NCBI GenBank assembly: GCA_018376135.1
Contig: JAHABX010000003.1
Coordinates: forward strand, 1 to 64,000
Length of the DNA: 64,000 nt
Direction of reading: 5' to 3'
From: Clostridiales bacterium
GTDB taxonomy: Bacteria > Bacillota > Clostridia > Lachnospirales > Lachnospiraceae
The notes under the pieces: generated by a model
Databases searched by the model: none
The model's input: the letters and a program-made list of their open reading frames with translations, nothing else
What the model was told of the DNA's origin: nothing
Shown: positions 18,101 through 26,145 of the stretch, piece by piece
Numbering within the stretch: position 1 is the first letter of the stretch
Layout: each line of letters opens with the position of its first letter
Position numbers and translations under genes: made by a program

Positions 18101-21100
18101 TTGTTCTGACCCATCTGTCCATCCGGATAGACCTCATGGTTATCCAGCACAAATCGAACCGGATCAGCCGGTGTATCTGTCACCTCATAGGTGTTCAGAC
18201 CTTCCGTACTGGTATCCGTCAACTGCTTCTCCTCCCCATTTCTCACATATCCGGAAGGAGCCTTCAGCTCCATGATCTCATAAGTTCCTGTGGGAAGCTT
18301 TGCCGGAAGCGTCAGATAACAGTCGATGATCTTGCCCCCTTCGCTTCTTAAAAGTGCTGGGCTGAACGGGCACTCCTTTGTACCATATTCCTTTCGGGAT
18401 GAGGTTTCATAATACCAGATATAATCCTCTGCGTCCTTCTTCCAGCCGGCTTTTGTAAAGGTCTCAAATTCCCGCTCTGTCATGTCCACAATCCGTATCC
18501 GGTATTCTGCTCCTTCCTTCAGAACGGTTCCTGCTGCCAGCTCTTCCGGCTTTAACACCGTTCCGTCCGGAGGAAGAAAAGCGGAGTCTGCCTTTACAAG
18601 ACGCAGATATGCTTCTGTCTGATTATCGGATACATATCTCACCGGCAGAGGTTCACGTCCCTCTACTGCGTTTCGGTTAAGAACAAGGGGATCCTTATAC
18701 ACAGACCGATTTGCATGGTCTCCGAAACGGATATCCTTTTCTTCCGTATGCCTTTCCAGGACAGTCTGTCTGGATGTATCCGTATAGACGATTCCTCCGT
18801 CCTCACGGACTTCCACAAGAAATGGTCTTGCCGTCTCATGGTCCTCCGGAACGGTTGTCTCTGCCACCACATATGTTCCGTAAGGAAGCTCCGGAGACGT
18901 GAAGGCTCCCTTTTTATCCGTGAACATCTCCTTTACCCGATATTCATTGTCCTGACCATCAGGTATCGGTGCAAGCCACTTAAGATCATTTCTGGTCCAG
19001 GTTTCATATTTTCGCTTATAGACGGTTGCTGTCTGTTCCTTCGTAAAATCATAATCATAAAAGCTTTTAAGATCAAGATCGGTCCACTTATTTCCAACCA
19101 AAGGCTTCAGGCTGCCGTCTCTTACCCCCTGCAGTTCCGATATCAGATAGACGGAAAAACCTGCTCCCTCCACCGGCACCAGCTCGGTCTGAAACTGATT
19201 ATCCGACGTTTTGATAATGGAAAATGCTTTTTTCTGAACATGGTCTCCTGTATAGATCACCTCATGTCCTTGATCCCCGTCATCTATGGTCAGCGTATTC
19301 TTGTCCTCGGCAGCACTTTCCTCCCGCAATACGACTCTTTGGGTCTCATCCTCATAAGTAAAGGTGAGATAATAGGCAGTTTCATCCAGCATATATCCCT
19401 CACTGGCAGTTTTCTCCTTCAATATGTAGCTTCCCAGCTCAATATTATAAAAGGAAAACTCTCCCGGTGTATCCTTATACTGAATATCTCCTCCGAAGGT
19501 AATGTATCTTTTTCCATCTGTATTCAGCATATATCCATACTTATCTACTACCGGAGTTTTTCCGGTGGTTCCTGTCATGACCAGATCACCTTCCTGATAG
19601 ATCACTCCCGTACGACCGTCTGCATGGACAATATCTTCTGCTGCACGCAGCTCATAGACCGCTCCGTCCAGCACGGAATCTCCCTGTACGATCTGACTTT
19701 CCGACTCTGTATCATATTTTACCACCGTTACACGCCCTTTGGTTCTCTCATTGGTGATCGTCCCCAGGCTATTGGCGGAAGCTCTCAGAGTCATCTGACT
19801 GTTCAACCCATCCACGATTCCTTCCTCTGTCCGGGATCCGGTAATCTGGAAATAATACCCTGTCTTCCCTTCCGGATCATCATCCTGCCATCCCGCAGAA
19901 TGCCCGGTGATCAGCTCCAGCAGCCTGTTCTTCCAGTCTCCAAAATAACCCGTTCTGGCTTCGCTTTCCACCAGATAGAATCTGCCCTGATTCTGATAGT
20001 TCCAGTAGATCCATTGGCTCAGATAAGTTCCGTCTGACTGCTCTTTTACGGGGATTTTTTCCGGTGCATAGCCTGTCCGGATCTCATAATCATTGCTGTC
20101 CCGATTAAAACGGAGGATGTCAAACTGTACGCCGGACAACAGTTCCCCTGTATTCTCATCCACTTTTATCGTATCTACTCTAACCTTCCAGGGCTCATTA
20201 TATGCCTGAAAATCATGTGGCTTTTCCTGAGATGCAGAATACGTCCCTTCTGCATTGTACTGATTTCCATTGGTAAAGGTAATCTGCCCTTCGCCCGTTA
20301 TCTCAAAATAAAACCGGTTCAGCTTCTGATCAATGGTATATCCAAAAGGAGATTCTGTCTCCAGAATCAGGAATTTTCCTTCGTTATCCGGATTATAGTA
20401 AAGGGGGCCCACCTGATAGGTCCCATTTCCCTGATCTGTCATAACCTGTCGGTCCCCATATCTGTATTCCCGATAATTATCCGTTTCCCGCTGGTACTCA
20501 TAAACACGGAATTCTGCATCTGCCAGTGAAAAATCCGTCTGCCCGGTGATCAAATCATGCTTGGTCACCTTCAGCCATGCTTCCCATGGCTTATTATAGA
20601 AGTCGTGATGCCTGTGATCCCCATTCTCACAGACAGCCGTATAAATATTCTCCCCATGATTACAATAGCCATAGGGCGGCGCTGTCTCTGATGCGTCAAA
20701 TTCCACGCTCCAGTCCTCTGCCCAGTCCTCCAACTCCTTCTGCACCTGTGCGTTTGCTTCTCCCAGGGATGCCTCATATGCCTCGTCCCGACTGTGATAA
20801 TATCCCCTGCTGTCCGCATCCGCCTGCTGCTCCGGTGTAAGCGAATCCCAATCCTCCACATAGGTGTATTCCGGTCCGGAAGCCTCTGCTTCATACTCCT
20901 CTTCTTCTGTATGACTGACTTCTCCGTTCTTATCGGAAGTGTGAGTTTTTCCATTGATCTCGATCTGTGCCCCCTCCAGCACTTCTCCGGTGATGCTGTC
21001 GTGCTTTGTAACTGTCACCTCAGCTTCCACATTAACACGGTCTGACGCTTCTCCGCTGACGGATGCCGTGGAATATTCATCATCACCATCTCCGCCTTCT

Positions 21101-22503
21101 CCTCCTTCATTGTATGTATAAGTGGACGGAAAGCCTTTCGGACCTACATTCTGTGCATTTCCATTATCCGAATGGAATACCCGGTAGCTCCCTGGATTTT
21201 GTGTGGCACCATAATAGTTGTTCCAGATCGTATCTACCAGCGGCTGGATCACCGCATCCGATTCATCCAGCATCAGATAGGCTCTTTCCTTTACTTCATC
21301 TCTCGTATAGGAATCCGATTGCTGATACAGCCATGCCGCCACCTGTACACAGACATAATAATCCCCGGAAAGTCCTGACCTTCCGATCAGATACCCGAGA
21401 CCATCTTCCCGCTCCTCATAGGTTCCCGGATCCGCATTGTAGATAAATCCATTCCGGGCACTTTTTCCCTTGGATAAACACAGGGCCGGCTCTCCTCCCA
21501 GAGTCAGCTTCCAGATTGGACCATGAGATGTGCCTCTGTACCCGGTACTGCTGACTGACAGATCTGCTGCCAGATCACCATTGCCAATATATACAAGCGG
21601 ATTCACGGGCATGATCCCACTTACTATTTCTGCCAGTCTGCAGAGTCCGGCAGGCGCTTCTGTCTCTGCTTCCACCGCCTGCCTGTATGCAGTATATAAC
21701 GGTGAACTGCCATCGTCTCTGCATGCAGCAGTCAGAAAGCCATGAACATCCTCCAGTGTATACCCCATACTTTGCAGCTCACGAAGCGCATCCAATGACA
21801 ATCCCAGAAAAACCGTTCCGTCAAAAAATGCATCTGCTTCTATACCGCTCTCTATAATTCCAATACATTCCTCCAGGTTCTGTCCGTCATAAACCGTTTC
21901 GGACAGCTCCACAACCATACTCAAAGCATATTCAGCCAGTTCTCTTTCATAATCATACAGCTGATCCCACCAGGCTGAATCATACCCGGTCAGATCCTCA
22001 AAGCCATTCGGCATATAAAGCTCCTTCCAGGTCAGGATCGTGGACGGATCATCCTTACTGTAATGATAAAAGTCCTCCGGCTCTTCTGTACTTTCCTGTG
22101 GCTGCTCCTCTTCCGCTTCCTCTGCAGTCTCCGGCGGCTGCTCCTCTTCCACTTCTTCTGCAGTCTCCGGCGGCTGCTCCTCTTCCGCTTCCTCTGCAGT
22201 CTCCGGCGGCAGCTCTTCTTCCACTTCTTCTGTATTCTCCGGCGGCTGCTCCTCTTCCGCTTCCTCTGCACTCTCCGACGGCTGCTCCTCTTCCGCTTCC
22301 TCTGCACTCTCCGGCGGCTGCTCCTCTTCCGCTTCCTCTGCACTCTCCGGCGGCTGCTCCTCTTCCGGTCCCGAAATCTCTTCCTGTATTACCGGAACAG
22401 TCTCTGGCTCTACCGCATAAACAGAATTCTGCAAAAAACCAGCCAACAGCATAAGGCTTAATATCAGTGCTCCTATCCGCTTTCTTATTTTCATCTTCTT
22501 CAT
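15112..22503 (-). CDS. Giant thioester-domain, multi-Cna-B surface adhesin
   Basis: The 2,463-residue protein begins with a signal peptide (residues 1-30, ending VYA). Eight 12-residue glutamate/proline-rich repeats follow at 47-142. A TQXA-type thioester domain has its likely cross-link between Cys342 (PALCLSKG) and Gln387 (CVQVAAW). I count about thirteen Cna-B/SpaA-like modules, opening with lines such as VTVTKHDSITG, VRIQVEKRD and VEIQKTESDG, which typically form Lys-Asn isopeptide bonds. The C-terminus is a membrane helix and RRKK tail preceded by ALTGDTG (about 2433-2439) in place of LPXTG. It is predicted to be sortase-anchored and to attach covalently to host or matrix amines. AAAAGGAGG precedes the ATG. 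It lies 32 bases after the CAP lipoprotein gene and is probably cotranscribed with it. Confidence 0.92.
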   Translation of the reverse strand: MKKMKIRKRIGALILSLMLLAGFLQNSVYAVEPETVPVIQEEISGPEEEQPPESAEEAEEEQPPESAEEAEEEQPSESAEEAEEEQPPENTEEVEEELPPETAEEAEEEQPPETAEEVEEEQPPETAEEAEEEQPQESTEEPEDFYHYSKDDPSTILTWKELYMPNGFEDLTGYDSAWWDQLYDYERELAEYALSMVVELSETVYDGQNLEECIGIIESGIEADAFFDGTVFLGLSLDALRELQSMGYTLEDVHGFLTAACRDDGSSPLYTAYRQAVEAETEAPAGLCRLAEIVSGIMPVNPLVYIGNGDLAADLSVSSTGYRGTSHGPIWKLTLGGEPALCLSKGKSARNGFIYNADPGTYEEREDGLGYLIGRSGLSGDYYVCVQVAAWLYQQSDSYTRDEVKERAYLMLDESDAVIQPLVDTIWNNYYGATQNPGSYRVFHSDNGNAQNVGPKGFPSTYTYNEGGEGGDGDDEYSTASVSGEASDRVNVEAEVTVTKHDSITGEVLEGAQIEINGKTHTSDKNGEVSHTEEEEYEAEASGPEYTYVEDWDSLTPEQQADADSRGYYHSRDEAYEASLGEANAQVQKELEDWAEDWSVEFDASETAPPYGYCNHGENIYTAVCENGDHRHHDFYNKPWEAWLKVTKHDLITGQTDFSLADAEFRVYEYQRETDNYREYRYGDRQVMTDQGNGTYQVGPLYYNPDNEGKFLILETESPFGYTIDQKLNRFYFEITGEGQITFTNGNQYNAEGTYSASQEKPHDFQAYNEPWKVRVDTIKVDENTGELLSGVQFDILRFNRDSNDYEIRTGYAPEKIPVKEQSDGTYLSQWIYWNYQNQGRFYLVESEARTGYFGDWKNRLLELITGHSAGWQDDDPEGKTGYYFQITGSRTEEGIVDGLNSQMTLRASANSLGTITNERTKGRVTVVKYDTESESQIVQGDSVLDGAVYELRAAEDIVHADGRTGVIYQEGDLVMTGTTGKTPVVDKYGYMLNTDGKRYITFGGDIQYKDTPGEFSFYNIELGSYILKEKTASEGYMLDETAYYLTFTYEDETQRVVLREESAAEDKNTLTIDDGDQGHEVIYTGDHVQKKAFSIIKTSDNQFQTELVPVEGAGFSVYLISELQGVRDGSLKPLVGNKWTDLDLKSFYDYDFTKEQTATVYKRKYETWTRNDLKWLAPIPDGQDNEYRVKEMFTDKKGAFTSPELPYGTYVVAETTVPEDHETARPFLVEVREDGGIVYTDTSRQTVLERHTEEKDIRFGDHANRSVYKDPLVLNRNAVEGREPLPVRYVSDNQTEAYLRLVKADSAFLPPDGTVLKPEELAAGTVLKEGAEYRIRIVDMTEREFETFTKAGWKKDAEDYIWYYETSSRKEYGTKECPFSPALLRSEGGKIIDCYLTLPAKLPTGTYEIMELKAPSGYVRNGEEKQLTDTSTEGLNTYEVTDTPADPVRFVLDNHEVYPDGQMGQNKYTLMDSYGNIVCTVFQDNQEQKGILELIKHGEKLYDASDSSGTMLKDKLDNSYFRRIWQDPVYDKKDYIFEYQDAPIEGAVFEVYAAEDIYTQELDKSRLEAYGVELDEYLVWEKGQKVAAITTDRTGYAYLADLYLGRYYIRESFAGNGFVLNPTRYEFEITAQDDHVNFDWESCLYGNQCQKVRIQVEKRDVENHEPLAGAVYGLYNKEDIQSFIEKDLHQEVPEYRHIQTVLDYKNADGGRVLIPAGTLIATAVTDKEGKAEFDEDLPLGEYEVRELAAPAGYTSTDQRETLDASWQGQETKVQEHTGILFENQRTKHVFTKSDIVSGVSIEGAYLELWEVQPDENGKPGQNPDGSYRLGKEPTDAWVSQTAGEEVHYFYEENGFYMELSSPDELPEGKDLIRKEGHLVEGLEAGRTYILRETLAPENYVGYEASSEETREANREENKVTEEVMFTVEDDNIVCEHDLKDQRTVGTFSVTKEGEFFAGTEKELHFLDKVKNLFVTVFQYVLGRVEQVSFAVYVKEDVFTPDQTGSYAEWVNQKGETLQLKGGTHIETVTTDRFGLATVANLPLGTYYVKETAVENGMFLINREEKEVTLSYVDQNTPIVFSDSTSYINERQKISVKIRKKEKGTDLPLQGAVFGLYAGENLYGFTVSEERVVNAYPEPFIKADTLLETVETDVQGEAVFRADVPNGKYYVKELQAPDGYLLSGERWEFDASCQGPDGDPVLYFTREIYNERSDVTVSKTDITNGKEIAGANLEVLEEATGQVVDQWISEAYSHAIGGIQVSREYEHVYILRETLPAPGYVTAEKIRFVVRGGEEERQLWIDQEGWRLQEDRHIVMKDDITKVEIQKTESDGRTPLAGAVLELLDEQGEVAATWTSAEVPWTVERLPIGIYTLHEAEAPAGYRLAEDMVLEVLDTAKVQKYVLGNERIPKKERSDSGEPDTPAGSVPELVSAALTGDTGIWGVWIFTALTALIGTCWFGRRKK
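22078..22365 (-). repeat. Eight tandem 36-base repeats coding an acidic stalk
   Basis: Eight in-frame units of 36 bases encode variants of EEEQPPESAEEA at residues 47-142 of the adhesin. Units differ mainly at the SAE/TAE and A/V positions. This arrangement can gain or lose units by slippage and may vary in length between strains. Confidence 0.93.
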
Positions 22504-22535
22504 ATGTACCTCCTTTTACAGTAGATAGAACCTTC

Positions 22536-23645
22536 TCACATGGCAAACAACTGTACCCAATAAAAAGAATCATCATACAGATAGCATGCTACTGCTCCCC
22601 GTACTCCTCTGGCATCCAGAATATTTGCCCTGTGCCCCTCCGAATCCATCCAGGCATTTACCAGATTCTGTACAGAACTGTAGTTTGCTGCAATATTTTC
22701 CGCACATCCGTCATTGGAACCAGAAGGGCTGTCATGCGAAAATGACTGAACAATCTCCTCAGCCCTTATACACGCCAGCTCATACAGACCTTCATCCCAG
22801 GAAAGCCCGGGGACCCCCTGCTCCTGTCTCCTGTCATTCACCGTCGCAAAAGCCTCTTCTGCCTTTGTTCGGTTCCACCCATTCTGTATGCGTACATCCA
22901 AAGAGCCGCTTTCTGCTTCCGCATGTTTCTTCTGTGCCTCCAGAAGGGCATTCACAGCGTCCCTATGGTAAGTATTGCATACCTGAATCTGTGCTTCCTT
23001 TTCTGCATGATTTCCAGCCAGATCTTCTGCATAGACCCGCAGCGTAAAGGTCTCCTGATCCGGTGTCCCATCACCATTGGAAATCATCTCCAGAACAGAT
23101 GTGTCCCAGGAATAGAGATCACCGTTCAGATTATCTGTAATTGTGATTCCTTCCACCCGAAATGTCCCTTCCTCATTGCTGACCTTGATTGTCTGATCCA
23201 CCACGCCATCAATATCCGGAGCTGTACCATCCACATAGAAGATGTGGGTAAAAACTGTCTGATTTCCAACGATATCCGCCACACAGATCTGCGCTTTGTA
23301 GATCCCATCCCGTGACACCCGGACGCGCTCCTTACAGTCCCCGTCCACATCAACCAGGGTCTTCCGCTGCTCAGACAATGCATAATTCTTCAACTCCTCC
23401 TCTGTCATGACCGACAGATCTCCCAGCCTGTCAAACGCCAGAAAGCCTGTGTGAGTCTCGGAATCGTCCTGTATTTTCTTCACATACGCAGACGCTGATA
23501 ATTCTCCTGGGCGCACAATGGTATAACTGCCCACCGGCTCTGCCTCCGGAGCCGTTCGATCAGCCTTTGTACAGCCTGTAACCTGTATGGTCATCACTGC
23601 CCCAGCCACAAACACCAAATGCCTTTTCCATATTAAATTTTTAAT
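22536..23645 (-). CDS. CAP (SCP/PR1)-domain lipoprotein
   Basis: The N-terminus is a short signal peptide ending in a lipobox VTGC, so the product should be a membrane-anchored lipoprotein. Two beta-rich bacterial-Ig-like segments follow (VDGTAPDIDG and VYAEDLAGNHAEK regions). The last 115 residues are a CAP domain with FSHDSPSG, CAENIAA and WMDSEGHRANIL. CAP domains bind lipids or cell-wall material. The start is uncertain. The in-frame TTG at 23666 is one base from its nearest GGGAGG. An ATT at 23645 lies ten bases after AAGGAGG and was chosen; no in-frame ATG lies upstream of the signal peptide core. It is upstream of, and probably cotranscribed with, the giant adhesin. Confidence 0.82.
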   Translation of the reverse strand: MKNLIWKRHLVFVAGAVMTIQVTGCTKADRTAPEAEPVGSYTIVRPGELSASAYVKKIQDDSETHTGFLAFDRLGDLSVMTEEELKNYALSEQRKTLVDVDGDCKERVRVSRDGIYKAQICVADIVGNQTVFTHIFYVDGTAPDIDGVVDQTIKVSNEEGTFRVEGITITDNLNGDLYSWDTSVLEMISNGDGTPDQETFTLRVYAEDLAGNHAEKEAQIQVCNTYHRDAVNALLEAQKKHAEAESGSLDVRIQNGWNRTKAEEAFATVNDRRQEQGVPGLSWDEGLYELACIRAEEIVQSFSHDSPSGSNDGCAENIAANYSSVQNLVNAWMDSEGHRANILDARGVRGAVACYLYDDSFYWVQLFAM

Positions 23646-23666
23646 AACAAAAAAACCTCCTTCCAA

Positions 23667-23790
23667 ACCTCCCTTCTAAACGGACATGTTTGCTGATGCA
23701 AACATCATCAACCATGAAAGTTGGCATAAATATATAGAATTGTTCTTTGGGGAATGCATCAGTCGAAAGACTGACGTATTGAATGAGTTT
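23667..23790 (-). promoter_or_regulatory. Structured leader of the CAP-adhesin operon
   Basis: The predicted leader of about 140 bases contains two perfect small hairpins: TCAGTC-loop-GACTGA at 23759-23774 and TGTTTGC-loop-GCAAACA at 23687-23704. Neither has a T-run. No known riboswitch core, including cyclic-di-GMP, was recognised. Confidence 0.4.
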
Positions 23791-23819
23791 ATTATAATAC
23801 AGCTTTCCGCATTTGTCAA
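23791..23819 (-). promoter_or_regulatory. Consensus promoter of CAP-adhesin operon
   Basis: TTGACA, a 17-base spacer and TATAAT are perfect on the minus strand. This suggests strong, largely constitutive transcription unless the leader regulates it. Confidence 0.92.
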
Positions 23820-23844
23820 TTACAATGATAAAGCTTCTGTACTT

Positions 23845-24012
23845 TTAAATTCCAAAATCTTTAAATAACTGATTGCGAAATTCCTTTTCTTTCGATGCTC
23901 TTTCCAGATCCGCATAACGCTTTTCATCCATCAAAAGCAGCGTCAATTTACTGACTCGATCTTCTCCACGTACTTCACCATCAGCAATCAGTTCTCTAAG
24001 TGCACGACACAT
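23845..24012 (-). pseudogene. C-terminal fragment of Rpn-type nuclease/transposase gene
   Basis: A 55-residue frame starts MCRALRELIADGEVRG and ends KDFGI. It resembles the tail of Rpn-family (PD-(D/E)XK, recombination-promoting nuclease) proteins. Its ATG lies two bases after the stop of the N-terminal fragment, so translation could be coupled. The conserved nuclease core that should sit between the two fragments is absent. Confidence 0.55.
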
Positions 24013-24014
24013 AT

Positions 24015-24242
24015 TTATACCTCCATCCTCTGTATACCACGAACTCGTTTATAAATATCCCGATACCAATCTCTAAATATAGTGCCTGTTTTCTTCGTCT
24101 CCCCGATAAAACGTCTGTCCTCATTAGAAATATGTTCCGGAAGAATCATCTCCTTCCCCGAAAATATCCATCCATTCAGCAGACTGGCAAAATACTCTGA
24201 CTTGTCATAATAGCAAATCAGGGGGTTTTCTTTTCTGCCCAT
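24015..24242 (-). pseudogene. N-terminal fragment of Rpn-type nuclease/transposase gene
   Basis: This 75-residue frame begins MGRKENPLICYYDKSEYF after a good GGAGGAG box and contains SLLNGWIFSGKEMILPEHI. That matches the usual opening of Rpn/PD-(D/E)XK family proteins common in Lachnospiraceae. It stops soon after the first helix region. With the adjoining C-terminal fragment it looks like one gene that lost its catalytic middle. A small acquired role for the fragment cannot be excluded. Confidence 0.6.
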
Positions 24243-24368
24243 GTCTCCTCCTTCCGGCGGATTCACGTGCTTCCCCCCCCGCACTCCGCCTGTAAAATTT
24301 GTCCTCTGAAAATACGGCGAAATGCCAGAAATGCTTACGCATAGGAACTTCAGAATCTTGTTGTTATT

Positions 24369-24397
24369 ATATTAGCATACTGCAATATAAAATGCAA
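24369..24397 (-). promoter_or_regulatory. Promoter of the Rpn remnant
   Basis: TTGCAT and TAATAT are separated by 17 bases on the minus strand. The rest of the gap between 24285 and 24517 is AT-rich and holds a run of eight C near 24275 but no gene. Confidence 0.5.
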
Positions 24398-24456
24398 CTA
24401 AAATTTAGTAGATTTACCGCTAAACTACCGGGCGAGTTTTATAAACTTATGGTTGA

Positions 24457-24486
24457 TTGAGAATACTTGTAAGAATGTGCTATCAT
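24457..24486 (+). promoter_or_regulatory. Possible promoter of Xre regulator
   Basis: TTGAGA and TATCAT are separated by 18 bases, 31 bases before the ATG. The match is moderate. Confidence 0.45.
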
Positions 24487-24517
24487 GGAATTATCAATTT
24501 AAGGAGGCATAAATGCC

Positions 24518-24922
24518 ATGGAAAAACAGACTTTTGGAAATATGATCGCAGCACTCCGTAAAGAAAAGGGAATGACTCAGCTGGAGCTTGCTGAAAAAAT
24601 GGGCGTTACTGACAAAGCCGTATCAAAATGGGAAAGGGATCTGTCCTTCCCGGACATAAATTCAATCTCCAGGCTTTCTGAAATATTAGGTGTAACCATT
24701 GATGAGCTGATGCAGGTAAAATCAGATTCTAAAGAAAATGTAAAAGCAAATAAAATATCCGAAATCATTGAGCTTACATTAAAGGCTGTCCCACTGGCAA
24801 TGGGAATTGCCGTTGTAGTTCTTACATTCATCCATGAAATAGAAATTAATGCAGCAATCAGTATGTTAGGAATAGGGCTTGCCTGTCTGGCTGTTAACCA
24901 GCTGGCAAACCCCAAAAAATAA
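24518..24922 (+). CDS. Xre-family regulator with membrane anchor
   Basis: The 134-residue protein has an N-terminal HTH_3 domain (about residues 7-65; MTQLELAEKMGVTDKAVSKW). Two hydrophobic segments follow at about 90-130. Such proteins are DNA-binding regulators tethered to the membrane; many in Clostridia control adjacent transport or stress genes. The target is unknown. The ATG follows AAGGAGG by ten bases. It is convergent with the aminotransferase gene and separated from it by only 23 bases, with no obvious shared terminator. Confidence 0.88.
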   Translation: MEKQTFGNMIAALRKEKGMTQLELAEKMGVTDKAVSKWERDLSFPDINSISRLSEILGVTIDELMQVKSDSKENVKANKISEIIELTLKAVPLAMGIAVVVLTFIHEIEINAAISMLGIGLACLAVNQLANPKK

Positions 24923-24945
24923 CACCTGTATTCACAGACCTCTGA

Positions 24946-26139
24946 TCAAATATGCTCTGATCTGTATTCTTCCATAATCTTTTCAAATACAGGAAGTGCA
25001 TTCACAATGGTCTTCTCCGCAACGCAATAAGAGATCCGCACATAGCCCGGGCAGCCAAAACTGTCGCTGGGAACCACCAGCACATCATGTGCTTTGGCAC
25101 GCTCTGAAAATGCATTGGCATCCGGCTCCAGCGCCTTTACAAAGAGGTAGAATGCTCCCTGCGGGCAGACACATTCATAGCCCAGCTTTGTCAGCCCGTT
25201 GTAGAGCAGATCCCTGTTCCGCTCATACGCCGAAATATCCCCTGTCAAATCCACACACCGGGCAACTGCCTTCTGGAACAATACCGGAGCGCATACATAT
25301 CCCAGCGCGCGTCCTGCACCGCCGACTGCAGCCATCACCCTGTGAAAATCCTCCATTTCATCCGGCACAATGATATAGCCGATTCGCTCACCGGGAAGGG
25401 AGAGGGATTTACTGTAGGAATAACATACAATGGTATTCTTATAATACTTTGGAACATACGGTACCGTCAGACCGTCATAGACGATCTCCCGATAAGGCTC
25501 ATCTGAGATCAGGTAGATCGTTGTTCCGTATTCCTTCTGCTTCTGCTCCAGAAGAGCAGCCAGCTTCTGAATGCTCTCCTCAGAATATACCACACCGCTT
25601 GGATTATTCGGAGAATTCATGATGATGCCCTTTGTCTTCGGACCAATCAGCCCTTCAAATGCCTCAAAATCAATCTGAAAGCTCTCCGGATCCGGAGGGG
25701 ATACCAAAAGACTGGCTCCTGCCTGTTCTACCCATACCCGGTATTCCGGGAAAAACGGTGCAAAGGTGATAAACTCATCCCCTTCGTTGGTCACTGCGCT
25801 GATGCTGATATTCAGTGACGCTGCCGCTCCCACGGTCATGTAGAAGTTGTTCCCGGTAAAATGGGTTCCAAAACGACGATTTACAGACTCCGCCAATACC
25901 TTCCTGACCTCCGGATCACCGGAAGCCGGAGAATATCCGTGCAGTATCTCCGCAGGCTCCTCCAGAAGCTCCAGAAGTGCCTCCTTTACCGCCTCCGGTG
26001 CCGGAATACTTGGGTTTCCAAGGCTGAAATCATAGACCTTATCTGCTCCGACTACTTTTTTTCGTTCCAATCCATAGGCAAACAGTTCACGAATCACAGA
26101 ACTTTTACTGCCCAGTTCATACATTTTTTCATTCAGCAT
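24946..26139 (-). CDS. Class I/II pyridoxal-phosphate aminotransferase
   Basis: The 397-residue protein is a fold-type I aminotransferase of the aspartate/MalY/PatA group. The PLP-binding lysine is in CYSYSKSLSLPGERIGY, the substrate loop in MNSPNNPSGV and the PLP-phosphate aspartate in ISDEPYREI. It would transfer an amino group between an amino acid and a 2-oxo acid; the exact substrate is not predictable by eye. It starts six bases after the PH-domain gene and is probably cotranscribed with it. Confidence 0.92.
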   Translation of the reverse strand: MLNEKMYELGSKSSVIRELFAYGLERKKVVGADKVYDFSLGNPSIPAPEAVKEALLELLEEPAEILHGYSPASGDPEVRKVLAESVNRRFGTHFTGNNFYMTVGAAASLNISISAVTNEGDEFITFAPFFPEYRVWVEQAGASLLVSPPDPESFQIDFEAFEGLIGPKTKGIIMNSPNNPSGVVYSEESIQKLAALLEQKQKEYGTTIYLISDEPYREIVYDGLTVPYVPKYYKNTIVCYSYSKSLSLPGERIGYIIVPDEMEDFHRVMAAVGGAGRALGYVCAPVLFQKAVARCVDLTGDISAYERNRDLLYNGLTKLGYECVCPQGAFYLFVKALEPDANAFSERAKAHDVLVVPSDSFGCPGYVRISYCVAEKTIVNALPVFEKIMEEYRSEHI

Positions 26140-26145
26140 TTTTAA

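Noticed and set aside
17137..20037. Long plus-strand ORFs of 404 and 440 residues opposite the adhesin
   Set aside because: They are antisense shadows of the adhesin coding sequence, have no ribosome-binding sites and show no recognisable domains.
22078..22365. Regularly spaced 36-base repeats resembling a CRISPR array
   Set aside because: Repeats are contiguous with no spacers and encode an in-frame acidic protein stalk.
22063..22461. Arginine/leucine- or proline-rich ORFs across the adhesin repeats on both strands
   Set aside because: They are frame shadows of the 36-base repeats, kept open because the period is a multiple of three.
23667..23790. Cyclic-di-GMP or other known riboswitch upstream of the adhesin operon
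   Set aside because: No conserved riboswitch core was present; only two simple hairpins were found.
24015..24284. Complete insertion sequence at the Rpn locus
   Set aside because: No terminal inverted repeats or target duplications were seen and the catalytic core is missing.
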